A stretch of DNA of 64,000 nt from M3007 sp964621185 (GTDB lineage: Bacteria; Bacteroidota; Bacteroidia; Chitinophagales; Saprospiraceae). A model generated the notes under the pieces. It ran no database searches. It saw only the letters and a list, made by a program, of their open reading frames with translations, and was not told where the DNA came from. Every line of letters starts with the position of its first letter. Positions within the stretch are counted from its first letter, which is position 1. Positions 51,669-59,876 of this stretch are shown one piece after another. The stretch is taken from NCBI GenBank assembly GCA_964621185.1, contig CAZULM010000004.1, positions 153,576 through 217,575 on the forward strand, given 5' to 3'. A program made the translations under genes and the position numbers.

Positions 51669-51845
51669 TTAACTGTGCAAGCTGTTGAACGGGCGCATTT
51701 CTTCCCCCAGCCAGTTCTTGTTCCAATCATCGATCGGGACAAGCCGTTTGGCCTGGCGGGTTACTTTGCGACGGAGATAAGCGATTGCGAGCTTTGGCGA
51801 CTTGTGCCAAAGACGGCGAAATTTGCTGGGACGACGATTAGCCAT
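51669..51845 (-). CDS. Small basic protein, 58 residues, unknown
   Basis: This short minus-strand frame (ATG at 51845) gives MANRRPSKFRRLWHKSPKL, then AIAYLRRKVTRQAKRLVP, and ends with DDWNKNWLGEEMRPFNSLHS. It has about 15 Arg/Lys in the first 37 residues and an acidic, aromatic second half. A perfect stem-loop terminator in the same direction 24 bases after its stop supports transcription as a separate unit. It might bind nucleic acid. I recognise no family. It is divergent from the glycosyltransferase gene; the rest of the 465-base gap holds that gene's promoter region. Confidence 0.55.
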   Translation of the reverse strand: MANRRPSKFRRLWHKSPKLAIAYLRRKVTRQAKRLVPIDDWNKNWLGEEMRPFNSLHS

Positions 51846-52007
51846 AATATTTAGTCAGTTTAAATTTTTGGGACGATGATTAAACAATTGATTACAAGAC
51901 ATTTAACGCAACTAATTTGAAATAAGTTTTGGCTAGGGAAGGTATTTTTTGTTAAATTTTCCAAATGACGCAAAACTGTCATTTTGAAGTATTTCTGAAA
52001 CCAGCCT

Positions 52008-52015
52008 TACCTTCG
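52008..52015 (+). promoter_or_regulatory. Possible -7 box (TACCTTCG) of the glycosyltransferase-helicase operon
   Basis: One mismatch from TAnnTTTG, with TTTTG 21 bases upstream (51982-51986) as a possible -33 element, 41 bases before the ATG. Confidence 0.35.
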
Positions 52016-52055
52016 CCCTTCCGAACGGGAAACCTTCACTTTTTTCAAAACAATT

Positions 52056-52775
52056 ATGTCTGAATACCTATCAATAGTCATACCAGCTTACAACGAGGAG
52101 CGCACCATTCACCTTATTTTAGACAAAGTGAAAGCCGTGGCGCTGATCGGCGGGCTGCAAAAAGAGATCATCATCACCAACGATTGCTCCAAAGACGATA
52201 CCGAAGGCGCCATAAAACGCTACATGGATGCCAACCCGGAGCTCAACATCAAATACCTGGCGCACACGGTTAACCAAGGCAAAGGCGCTGCCCTGCACAC
52301 CGGCATTCAACACGCCTCCGGCAAGTACACCGTGATACAAGATGCTGATTTAGAGTACGATCCGGCAGAATACAACATCTTGCTCAAGCCAATTCTGGAC
52401 GGCTATGCCGACGTGGTTTTCGGCTCCCGCTTCATGGGCGGCAAGCCACACCGCATCCTCTTTTTCTGGCACAGCATCGGCAACAAGTTCCTTACATTCG
52501 TTTCCAACATGTTCACCAACCTCAATTTGACAGACATGGAAACCTGCTACAAATTATTCCGCTCTGATATGTTAAAGAATCTCAAACTCAAGGAAAAGCG
52601 CTTTGGGTTCGAGCCGGAAGTGACCGCCAAGATCAGCCGCGTACCCCTCGTGCGCATCTACGAGGTGGGCATTTCTTACTACGGGCGCACCTACGCCGAG
52701 GGCAAAAAGATCGGCTGGCGCGACGCTTTCCGCGCCATCTACTGCATCTTGAAGTACAATATCTGGGCACGATAA
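52056..52775 (+). CDS. Glycosyltransferase family 2 (polyprenyl-phosphate mannosyl/glucosyl type)
   Basis: The product has 239 residues. GT2 landmarks are IVIPAYNEERTIHLILDK, ITNDCSKDDT, GKGAALHTGI, QDADLEYDPAEY (the DxD motif) and VVFGSRFMGGKPHR, then METCYKLFRSDMLKNL with FGFEPEVTAKISR. This is the DPM1/GtrB-like group that transfers a sugar from a nucleotide to a polyprenyl phosphate. It lacks the C-terminal membrane helices of GtrB. Its TAA stop overlaps the ATG of a large nuclease-helicase gene by one base (TAATG). Confidence 0.88.
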   Translation: MSEYLSIVIPAYNEERTIHLILDKVKAVALIGGLQKEIIITNDCSKDDTEGAIKRYMDANPELNIKYLAHTVNQGKGAALHTGIQHASGKYTVIQDADLEYDPAEYNILLKPILDGYADVVFGSRFMGGKPHRILFFWHSIGNKFLTFVSNMFTNLNLTDMETCYKLFRSDMLKNLKLKEKRFGFEPEVTAKISRVPLVRIYEVGISYYGRTYAEGKKIGWRDAFRAIYCILKYNIWAR

Positions 52776-55700
52776 TGCTCCATGAGGCCATCCTTCCACT
52801 CTTTCTTCGGGAAACCGAAAAAATTGCCGGGCAAAGCAGCTGGTCGCCAAAAGAAAAGGTGCTGGCTTTGGCCGGACTGATGGAGCGCGCCTTTTTTGAA
52901 GCGACCAAACAGGAACAGATCGCCTTCAGTACCTTCTTTGCCCGCATTAGCTACGCCGGGCAGCGTTTCCAGTTCTCAAAAGATGCCCTGCGGCGCATTC
53001 ACCTGTTCCGCATAGCCGCCAAACGGGTGCGCGGCGGCAGCACCGCTTCCGAACTGCTGGTGCAGTCTGGCATAGCCGCCGTGCTGGAAACCGTGACGCT
53101 GCTCTCCAAAATGCCCGATGAAGCCCCCGGCCTGGATTCCCCCGACGATGAAGCGCTTGCTGCGGTGTCCAATAGCCCTGTTGCTTTTCGGGTGCTCGCT
53201 GTGCGCGACGTGCCGGAAAAGCAATATTTCGTTGCCCGCCACGAAGAAGACCCAACCCACGAGATACGGGTGCGCTACGGCATCCCCGAGCGCAACGAAA
53301 ACTTCATGCCCACCATCCACTTGATCCGCAAAGTGTTCGGGTTCCCCGTGGCGCTCAACCTGCTGGAAGCAGAAACAGACGCTGGGGGTTATTTGATGCC
53401 TAAGGCAATCGTGGTGGAGCCCGATTACCTGATGGACGTGTCGGCCATCGCCGAATGTTTCAAAGACACCGGGCCGGAACCCTATGCCTACCTCGTGCGG
53501 AAATTCCTGCCCCATGAAACCACCGAGCCAATTTTACTCGGGAACATCGCCAACTTTTTCCTCGACCGGCTGCTCAACGAGCCCGATGCCGAATGGCAAA
53601 AGCTGTTCCTGGAAACCTTCCAGCTCTACCCCTTCATATATGCCCCGATGAGCGATGCGCAGGTGAAAAGCGTATCGGGGAAAGCCCAAAAGCATTTTTT
53701 GAACATCAAAAAAATGGCGGTGTCCGGCTTTGCCCAGCAGGGCATCGACCCCGCCAACTGCATGTTGGAACCCGCTTTTTTCTCCAACCAATACGGTATC
53801 CAGGGGCGGCTCGACCTCTTTTACCGCAAAGGCGAGCAATCGGCCATCGTAGAGCTCAAGAGCGGTTCGCCGTACCGCCCAAACAGCTACGGCATCTCGC
53901 GCAGCCATTTCACGCAAACCTTGCTCTACGACCTGCTCGTCCGCTCGGTGTTCGGGGAAAAAACCGACCCGCTGAAATATATCCTGTACTCCGGTGCCGA
54001 TGTGAACCAACTCCGCTTCGCCCCCAGCATCGCGCCGGAACAATGGGAAGCCCTGCAATTGCGCAACCAGCTGGTGGCCATCGAAAGGCTGCTCAGCAAG
54101 ATACAGCCCGGCGACGATGCCGTGGCCGTTTTCAGCCGCCTCCAATCGGCGAAAGGGAAGGGGTTTACCGCCCGCGACTTCTCCCGCTTTGAAAACGCCT
54201 ATCAAGGGCTGAGCACCATAGAAAAAAAGTATTTCAATGCTTTTACCGGCTTTGTGGCACGGGAGCACTGGTTAGCAAAAGTGGGCGAGGAAAACAGCGA
54301 TGCCATGAGCGGCCATGCCAGCCTCTGGCGCGGGAATTTTGAAGACAAATTGCTGAATTTCAACATCCTCAGCCACCTCGAAATACTGGAAAACCGCGCC
54401 GACCAGCCCGCCCAGCGCATCGTTTTCAAAAAGACCGCCCAAACCAATGCCCTCGCCAATTTCAGGGTTGGCGACATTGCCGTGCTGTATCCCGCCTTCT
54501 CGGAATCCGACACCGTGCTGCAGCATCAGATCATCAAATGCACCATCACGCATTTAGACAAAGACAGGGTAGAAGTGCAGCTGCGTTTCCAGCAGCACAA
54601 CCTCAAACCTTTTGAAACCAATGGTCTTTGGTGCCTCGAACCCGATATGCTCGACTCCGGATTTGTCGCCATGTACCGCAGCTTGCTGGAATGGGCCGAG
54701 ACGGGGAAAGCCATACGAGGAAAGGTGTTGGGCCTGGCCGCTGAACCGCCAGCACCATCGGGCTCGCCCAATACCTTGCTCGAAAAAATAAGCGCCTCCA
54801 AAGGCTTTTTCCTGCTCTGGGGCCCGCCCGGTACCGGGAAAACCAGCGTCATGTTGCGCGACATCGCCAAATGGGTGATGGAAGGCACGTCAGAAAACCT
54901 GTTGCTGCTCGCCTACACCAACCGGGCAGTGGATGAAATCTGTGAAGCCTTAGATTCCATCGGCGGCGATATTCGCAGCCAGTACATCCGCATCGGCGGC
55001 AAACACAGCACAGCAGAGCGCTTTGCCGGGCAACTGTTGCAAGCAAAAATTGCCAGGGCAAGCAACCGCGCCGAACTGCGGGCCGTGCTGCAAAGCCATC
55101 GGGTTTTTGTGAGCACCGTCGCGTCGTTCAGCCAAAACGAGGGCTTGCTGAAGCTCAAAAAATTCCATAGGCTGGTGGTGGACGAGGCATCGCAAATATT
55201 GGAGCCCCAACTGATCGGCCTGCTCACCCGCTTCGAGCATTTCACCCTCATCGGCGACCACCGCCAACTGCCCGCCGTGACCGCGCAGCGGCCAGACAGC
55301 ACCCTTGTGCGCGACCCCGACCTCAACGGCATCGGCATAGCCGATCTTCGGGATTCTTATTTCGAAAGGCTGTATTTGCAGTGCATCCGGCAAGGCTGGC
55401 ATTGGGCTTACGACCAATTGGAACGCCAGGGCCGCATGCACGAGGAAATTATGTATTTCCCTGGCAAATGGTTCTACGATGAAAAGCTGAAGGTGTTCGA
55501 TGCCCAGCTGCAACAGGCTGCCATCGACTATGAACTGCCAGAGCAGGAACCTGAACTGGGCAAGCTGTTGGCCTTCCGCCGGGTGCTGTTCTTGCCCGTT
55601 ACCAGCGCGCAATTGCAGGCCTCTAACCAAAAAACAAGCGCAGAAGAGGCCGAACTTTGTGCCAGGATAGTGTTGTATTTCAAGCAGTTGTGGAAGAAAA

Positions 55701-56083
55701 ACAAAAAAAGGTGGGATGCTGAAAAATCACTCGGCATCATCACCCCCTGGCGCGCGCAGATTGCGCAGATCCGCTCTACCTTAACTGCTGCCGGCATCGA
55801 CCCCGATGAGATAACTGTAGATACCGTGGAACGCTACCAGGGCGGCGCCCGCGACATCATTGTCATCTCTACCTGCGTACATTCGGAATGGCAGCTCAAC
55901 GCGCTGCTCAACATCAGCGCGGAAGGCGTGGACCGGAAACTGAACGTGGCGCTCACAAGAGCCAGGGAACACCTTGTCATGCTTGGCAATGCGGATGTGC
56001 TGGGAAAGGATGCGCGGTATCGCGCTTTCATGGAGCTGTATGGGGGAGCCGCTTTCCCGACACCTGAGCGGCCAAAGGAATAA
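52775..56083 (+). CDS. Dna2-like protein: PD-(D/E)XK nuclease plus SF1 (UPF1-like) helicase
   Basis: The product has 1,102 residues. A PD-(D/E)XK-type nuclease signature is at about 344-362 (QGRLDLFYRKGEQSAIVELK). An SF1 helicase fills about 660-1080: Walker A GPPGTGKTSVM near 685, Walker B DEASQILEPQLIGLL near 802, motif III LIGDHRQLPAV, and the late motif LNVALTRAREHLVMLG. The order nuclease then helicase, with a beta-barrel-like segment between, is that of Dna2. The four-cysteine iron-sulfur cluster typical of Dna2/AddB nucleases is not apparent. It is translationally coupled to a glycosyltransferase. It may act in DNA-end processing or defence; neither is shown. Confidence 0.85.
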   Translation: MLHEAILPLFLRETEKIAGQSSWSPKEKVLALAGLMERAFFEATKQEQIAFSTFFARISYAGQRFQFSKDALRRIHLFRIAAKRVRGGSTASELLVQSGIAAVLETVTLLSKMPDEAPGLDSPDDEALAAVSNSPVAFRVLAVRDVPEKQYFVARHEEDPTHEIRVRYGIPERNENFMPTIHLIRKVFGFPVALNLLEAETDAGGYLMPKAIVVEPDYLMDVSAIAECFKDTGPEPYAYLVRKFLPHETTEPILLGNIANFFLDRLLNEPDAEWQKLFLETFQLYPFIYAPMSDAQVKSVSGKAQKHFLNIKKMAVSGFAQQGIDPANCMLEPAFFSNQYGIQGRLDLFYRKGEQSAIVELKSGSPYRPNSYGISRSHFTQTLLYDLLVRSVFGEKTDPLKYILYSGADVNQLRFAPSIAPEQWEALQLRNQLVAIERLLSKIQPGDDAVAVFSRLQSAKGKGFTARDFSRFENAYQGLSTIEKKYFNAFTGFVAREHWLAKVGEENSDAMSGHASLWRGNFEDKLLNFNILSHLEILENRADQPAQRIVFKKTAQTNALANFRVGDIAVLYPAFSESDTVLQHQIIKCTITHLDKDRVEVQLRFQQHNLKPFETNGLWCLEPDMLDSGFVAMYRSLLEWAETGKAIRGKVLGLAAEPPAPSGSPNTLLEKISASKGFFLLWGPPGTGKTSVMLRDIAKWVMEGTSENLLLLAYTNRAVDEICEALDSIGGDIRSQYIRIGGKHSTAERFAGQLLQAKIARASNRAELRAVLQSHRVFVSTVASFSQNEGLLKLKKFHRLVVDEASQILEPQLIGLLTRFEHFTLIGDHRQLPAVTAQRPDSTLVRDPDLNGIGIADLRDSYFERLYLQCIRQGWHWAYDQLERQGRMHEEIMYFPGKWFYDEKLKVFDAQLQQAAIDYELPEQEPELGKLLAFRRVLFLPVTSAQLQASNQKTSAEEAELCARIVLYFKQLWKKNKKRWDAEKSLGIITPWRAQIAQIRSTLTAAGIDPDEITVDTVERYQGGARDIIVISTCVHSEWQLNALLNISAEGVDRKLNVALTRAREHLVMLGNADVLGKDARYRAFMELYGGAAFPTPERPKE

Positions 56084-56106
56084 ATATCCGGGATAGAACC
56101 TTGTTA

Positions 56107-56352
56107 TATACCTCATACCGCTTGGTTTTGTGCATGTAGATATTTGTAATCAATTGAAGATCAGTTGAATCAATCATACCACACTACTGGACATTTTATT
56201 TCGCGCAGATTTTACACACAAAAGGATACAGATTTTACACAGATTTTTTCCGCGTAAAATCTGTGCAAACAAATCTGCGTGAAATCTGCGCGAAAAATGC
56301 CCAGTAGTGTGCAATCATACTCAATCACAAAAATCAGGCGAATCATGGTATA
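56107..56352 (+). repeat. 105-bp intergenic repeat, copy 5, split by a 132-bp insertion
   Basis: 56107-56179 and 56321-56352 join to a 105-bp copy once the insertion (56180-56311) and one of the two CAATCATAC duplicates (56171-56179, 56312-56320) are removed. It begins TATACCTCATACCGC and ends AATCATGGTATA. It fills most of the 376-base gap before mqnC; nothing else is seen there. Confidence 0.9.
56180..56311 (+). mobile_element. 132-bp miniature inverted-repeat element with 9-bp target duplication
   Basis: The ends are inverted: CACACTACTGG at 56180-56190 and CCAGTAGTGTG at 56301-56311, extending imperfectly for about 33 bp into CAGATTT-containing arms. The centre is a further 10-bp hairpin (CACAGATTTT and AAAATCTGTG). 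It is flanked by CAATCATAC on both sides. Removing it with one duplicate restores the 105-bp repeat exactly. No coding capacity. Confidence 0.88.
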
Positions 56353-56459
56353 AATGTTGGCGTAAAGCTGAAAATGGCAGGGGCTTCCAACCTTCGCCGC
56401 GCATTTTTGTTTCCCTGTCTTAGCCTCGCACTTATCCACCGATCGCTGCCGTGCCACTT

Positions 56460-57602
56460 ATGAATGTCTCCAACCTCCTCCAACGCGCCCTACGCCTCGA
56501 ATGGCTTACGCCCGAAGAAGGCGTGTTCCTATTTGAAAATGCCGCCACCGCCGAGCTCATGTACGTCGGCAACGCCCTGCGCCAGCACCATGTGCCCGGC
56601 AATACCGTGACCTGGATCATAGACCGGAACTCCAACACCACGAATGTGTGCATCGCGAATTGCAAATTCTGCAATTTCTACCGCAGGCCCGGGCACGAGG
56701 AGTCCTACATCACGACGATGGAGGAATACCGGGTGAAGATTGAGGAGACCTTCAAGCTCGGCGGTGAACAGCTGCTGTTGCAAGGCGGTCACCACCCCGA
56801 CCTGGGGTTGAAATTTTACGCAGACCTGTTCCGGCAATTGAAATCTGAATACCCGAACCTGAAATTGCACGCGCTCGGGCCGCCGGAAATCGCCCACGTA
56901 GCCAAATTAGAGAACATGAGCCACTACGACGTGCTGAAAGCTTTGAAAGAAAGCGGCTTGGACTCGCTCCCCGGTGCAGGCGCGGAAATTCTCGATGACC
57001 GGGTGCGGAGGCTCATTTCGAAAGGGAAATGCGGCGGGCAAGAATGGCTCGATGTGATGCGGGCCGCCCACAAACTGCATTTGACTACCTCTGCCACCAT
57101 GATGTTCGGCCATATAGAGACCAACCTCGAGCGCATGCAGCATTTTGCGGCCATCCGCCAGGTGCAAAGCGAAAAGCCTGCCGATGCGAAAGGCTTTTTG
57201 GCCTTTATTCCCTGGCCGTTTCAGGACGAAGATACGATTCTCCGAAAAATAAAGCGCGCACGCAACGCGGTCACGGGCGACGAGTACGTGCGCATGATCG
57301 CCATGAGCCGCGTTATGCTGCCGAATGTGGTGAATATCCAGGCTTCCTGGCTCACGGTCGGCAAGCAAGTGGCGCAGTTGTGCCTGCACGCCGGGGCCAA
57401 CGATTTTGGCAGCATCATGATAGAGGAAAACGTAGTGTCGGCAGCCGGCGCGCGCTTTCGTTTCACTGCCGACGGCATCCAACAAGCTATCCGGGAAGCG
57501 GGCATGATACCGCAGCTGCGCAACCAGCAGTATGAATTCAGGGAAATCCCCAAAGGCATGGCGCAGCAGGCGCTGAACCGGGCTGAAATGATCGTCGATT
57601 AG
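56460..57602 (+). CDS. mqnC: Cyclic dehypoxanthinyl futalosine synthase MqnC (radical SAM)
   Basis: The product has 380 residues from the ATG at 56460 (a GTG three codons earlier is also in frame). The radical-SAM cluster motif CIANCKFCNF (CxxxCxxC) is preceded by WIIDRNSNTTNV. The futalosine-type core follows: LLLQGGHHPDLGLKFYADLF, LPGAGAEILDDRVRRL, TTSATMMFGHIET and SIMIEENVVSAAGARFRFTA. MqnC cyclises dehypoxanthine futalosine in the alternative menaquinone pathway. No other mqn gene lies here. Its stop overlaps the convergent def stop by 4 bases. Confidence 0.92.
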   Translation: MNVSNLLQRALRLEWLTPEEGVFLFENAATAELMYVGNALRQHHVPGNTVTWIIDRNSNTTNVCIANCKFCNFYRRPGHEESYITTMEEYRVKIEETFKLGGEQLLLQGGHHPDLGLKFYADLFRQLKSEYPNLKLHALGPPEIAHVAKLENMSHYDVLKALKESGLDSLPGAGAEILDDRVRRLISKGKCGGQEWLDVMRAAHKLHLTTSATMMFGHIETNLERMQHFAAIRQVQSEKPADAKGFLAFIPWPFQDEDTILRKIKRARNAVTGDEYVRMIAMSRVMLPNVVNIQASWLTVGKQVAQLCLHAGANDFGSIMIEENVVSAAGARFRFTADGIQQAIREAGMIPQLRNQQYEFREIPKGMAQQALNRAEMIVD

Positions 57603-58168
57603 CGGACGTTGAAAAACTTCATCCGGTAGTCCGTTTTTATCTTTCCTTGCCGGATATCTTCAAGTTTTCGCTGAATCATGCGCTTCTTGATGGGCTTTAG
57701 CTTTTCTGTGAAAAGCAGCCCCTCGATATGGTCGTACTCGTGTTGGATAACGCGGGCGTTGATGCCGGTAAACACAGCCTCGTGCGTTTCGAACTGCTCG
57801 TCTTGCCACTGAATATGGATTTTCGGATGCCGTTCCACATCGCCCGTAACCTTTGGGATGCTGAGGCAGCCTTCCTCGTAAGTCCACAGCTCTCCGGTTT
57901 CTTCCAATATTTTAGCATTGATAAAAACCTGTTTCAGGCCAACATCGGTATCTGCCTTTTCTTTCTTGCGCTCCACGTCTTCGGTATCAATGATAAACAA
58001 ACGGATGCTCAAACCGATCTGCGGGGCAGCCAGGCCAACCCCGTCGGCGTTGTACATGGTTTGCCACATATTGGCTATAAGTTCTTGTAAATCAGGGTAG
58101 TCTGCTGCTATGGGTTCTGCAACCTGCTTGAGAACCGGGTGGCCGTATGCGTAAATGGGAAGTAACAT
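57599..58168 (-). CDS. def: Peptide deformylase
   Basis: The product has 189 residues with all three deformylase motifs: GVGLAAPQIG, EEGCLSIPKV (metal-ligand cysteine) and QHEYDHIEG (HExxH metal site). It removes the formyl group from the N-terminal methionine of new proteins, using Fe2+ or similar. It follows ruvX on the same strand across a 30-bp hairpin, and overlaps mqnC tail to tail by 4 bases. Confidence 0.95.
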   Translation of the reverse strand: MLLPIYAYGHPVLKQVAEPIAADYPDLQELIANMWQTMYNADGVGLAAPQIGLSIRLFIIDTEDVERKKEKADTDVGLKQVFINAKILEETGELWTYEEGCLSIPKVTGDVERHPKIHIQWQDEQFETHEAVFTGINARVIQHEYDHIEGLLFTEKLKPIKKRMIQRKLEDIRQGKIKTDYRMKFFNVR

Positions 58169-58181
58169 GCTTTTTTTTTGG

Positions 58182-58266
58182 GGTTTCAGGTTTCGGGTTT
58201 GAGGTTTCAGGCTCGCACAACCACAGATCGCGTGAACCTGAAACCTGAAACCCGAAACCTGAAACC
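58182..58266. repeat. 30-bp inverted repeat of GGTTTCA-type units between ruvX and def
   Basis: 58182-58211 and 58237-58266 are complementary with one mismatch in 30 across a 25-base loop. Both arms are built of GGTTTCA heptads of the dispersed family seen at 1653 and 2587. The hairpin lies 5 bases after the ruvX stop and 13 bases before the def start. Confidence 0.75.
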
Positions 58267-58271
58267 AAATT

Positions 58272-58688
58272 TTACCAATGATTCGCCTCCATATATTCCT
58301 CCAATATCAAAGCGGCAGCGATTTTGTCCACCAAGGCTTTGTCGCGGCGCTTGCTTTTTCTGGTCCCGCTCTGAAGGATTATTTGGGAGGCTTTTTTCGA
58401 TGTGTTTCTTTCGTCGTAGCGTACAACGGGTTTGTCGGGAAACAGTTTTTGCAATTTTTCCGAAAACGCGTCGGCTTGCGGCGCGATTTGTGCGGGGTTG
58501 CCGTCGTGGTGCATGGGCAGCCCCACGACAAAAAATGCTACCTCTTCGACAAGGCAGTATTCTCTGAGAAAATCCATCACTTCTGCGGTAGGCACGGTTG
58601 TCAGCCCGCTGGCTATGATGCGCAGCGGGTCGGTGACGGCGATGCCCGTGCGTTTGAGGCCAAAGTCGATGGCGAGTATCCTGCTCAT
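58272..58688 (-). CDS. ruvX: Holliday junction resolvase-like YqgF/RuvX
   Basis: The product has 138 residues from the ATG at 58688. The RNase-H-like fold is marked by ILAIDFGLKRTGIAVTDPL, GLPMHHDGNPAQ and VVRYDERNTSKKASQII. It trims pre-16S rRNA in E. coli and is proposed to resolve Holliday junctions. A further 19 in-frame codons upstream belong to a 105-bp repeat and are nearly the same as those before rlmF, so they are not coding. The -7 box is 5 bases before the ATG. Confidence 0.92.
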   Translation of the reverse strand: MSRILAIDFGLKRTGIAVTDPLRIIASGLTTVPTAEVMDFLREYCLVEEVAFFVVGLPMHHDGNPAQIAPQADAFSEKLQKLFPDKPVVRYDERNTSKKASQIILQSGTRKSKRRDKALVDKIAAALILEEYMEANHW

Positions 58689-58692
58689 GCCG

Positions 58693-58700
58693 CAAAGATA
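58693..58700 (-). promoter_or_regulatory. ruvX -7 box (TATCTTTG) sharing two bases with a 105-bp repeat
   Basis: An exact TAnnTTTG on the minus strand, 5 bases before the ATG, with its TA being the last two bases of the repeat at 58699-58803, as at rlmF. Confidence 0.6.
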
Positions 58701-58803
58701 TACTATGATTCGCCTGATTTTTGTGATTGAGTATGATTGATTCAACTGATGTTCAAATGATTACAAAGATCGGCATGCACAAAACCAAGCGGCGTGCGGT
58801 ATA
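58699..58803 (-). repeat. 105-bp intergenic repeat, copy 6
   Basis: Full length; it begins (plus strand) TATACTATGATTCGCC and ends GCGTGCGGTATA. It differs from copy 2 at only a handful of positions. Confidence 0.9.
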
Positions 58804-58856
58804 GATATGAGATATGAGCCTGACAAATTTGGAAAACAGCGCGCCAAAGGCAAGCG

Positions 58857-59495
58857 TTAAATCTCGTACGCCAACACCCAGTAATACGTAAAATCGAGCA
58901 CCTGAACGCTTTTGCCCCGGTGCTTCAACACCCGCTCAAAATCGCTTTTCTGCGGAAAGTTTTTGATGATCTGGTAGCTCTCCCCATTCGGCAGTTCTCG
59001 TTCCTGAAAAATATTGCCATGGCTGTCCGTCGTGGAAATCGGCGTACTGCTGCCTTCCACAAAGTTGTTGTCGGTAAAAACGAAGCGGCTGCCGGGCTTC
59101 AACAAGCTGTGCAGGTGGTCGAGCCATTCTCCCAATGCTTGCAGCGGGATATGCGACCAGATAAAGCCGCCGAACAAAGTATCGTGGTCGGTACCCGGCT
59201 TCAAGGCGTACATGTCGATGGCTTGAAACGCAACATTGCCGCGCGGGTATTCCTTTTGCCGGGCGATCTCCAGCATGGTTTCGTTGATGTCGGTGGCGGT
59301 AATGTGTGTGGCGGTTTGGGCCATTACTTGCGTCCAGTATCCGGTGCCGCAGGCGATTTCGAGCACCTTTTTTCCCGACAATGAAGCTTGTAGGTGTTGG
59401 CCTAACTGAATAAGCTCGGGCTGGCGCTCAAGTTTGACATAGATGTCGTCGTAGTAGGGGGCGCGGCGGGCGTAGTAGGTGATGGCGCTTTGCAT
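58857..59495 (-). CDS. Class I SAM-dependent methyltransferase
   Basis: The product has 212 residues. Motif I is VLEIACGTGYWTQVMAQTAT, followed by ITATDINETMLEIAR (motif II) and VAFQAIDMYALKPG, then FGGFIWSHIPLQAL and FVFTDNNFVEGSS. It is a small stand-alone methyltransferase; the acceptor cannot be told. The N-terminus ITYYARRAPYYDDIY is typical of the methyltransferase-25-type group. It starts 12 bases downstream of the PIN-toxin stop on the same strand, so it may be read through from the toxin-antitoxin operon. Confidence 0.85.
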   Translation of the reverse strand: MQSAITYYARRAPYYDDIYVKLERQPELIQLGQHLQASLSGKKVLEIACGTGYWTQVMAQTATHITATDINETMLEIARQKEYPRGNVAFQAIDMYALKPGTDHDTLFGGFIWSHIPLQALGEWLDHLHSLLKPGSRFVFTDNNFVEGSSTPISTTDSHGNIFQERELPNGESYQIIKNFPQKSDFERVLKHRGKSVQVLDFTYYWVLAYEI

Positions 59496-59507
59496 AATGC
59501 GATTTCG

Positions 59508-59876
59508 TTACAATAGAACTGGGTCGATAACAATCAAACCTTCAATTTTGGTAAAATCAGCTCGGTTCCTTGTATATAATTCAGCCCCATTAATGAGCGC
59601 CGTTGCTGCCACAATACTGTCGCAAGTTTTCATTTTATAGGTTTTGCGCAGCAAAATTGCTATATCTAAAATTTGCGAATCAATTGTGTGTATGCCAAGA
59701 ACTTTAAATATATCATTAAAATAGGTTTCTTCAACATGACTAATTCCATGAAAACCAAGAACTTCCAGTCTTGAGATTTCTGAAACGAATACCCCATCAC
59801 TCCAAACCATTTCTCGAAGGTAACTGAATGCATCTGAAAATGAATATATAAGGATGTTACTGTCCAGAATTTTCAT
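59508..59876 (-). CDS. PIN-domain ribonuclease toxin (VapC-like)
   Basis: The product has 122 residues. PIN-domain acidic residues are at the N-terminus (KILDSNILIYSFSD), mid-protein (SRLEVLGF) and in KMKTCDSIVAATALINGA, followed by YTRNRADF. Such toxins cut tRNA or rRNA using Mg2+ or Mn2+. It overlaps the upstream small gene by 4 bases, the standard order antitoxin-toxin. Confidence 0.85.
   Translation of the reverse strand: MKILDSNILIYSFSDAFSYLREMVWSDGVFVSEISRLEVLGFHGISHVEETYFNDIFKVLGIHTIDSQILDIAILLRKTYKMKTCDSIVAATALINGAELYTRNRADFTKIEGLIVIDPVLL

Noticed and set aside
52775..56083. Labelling the nuclease-helicase as a defence system
   Set aside because: There is no partner gene, phage or island context; the Dna2-like architecture is also found in repair proteins.
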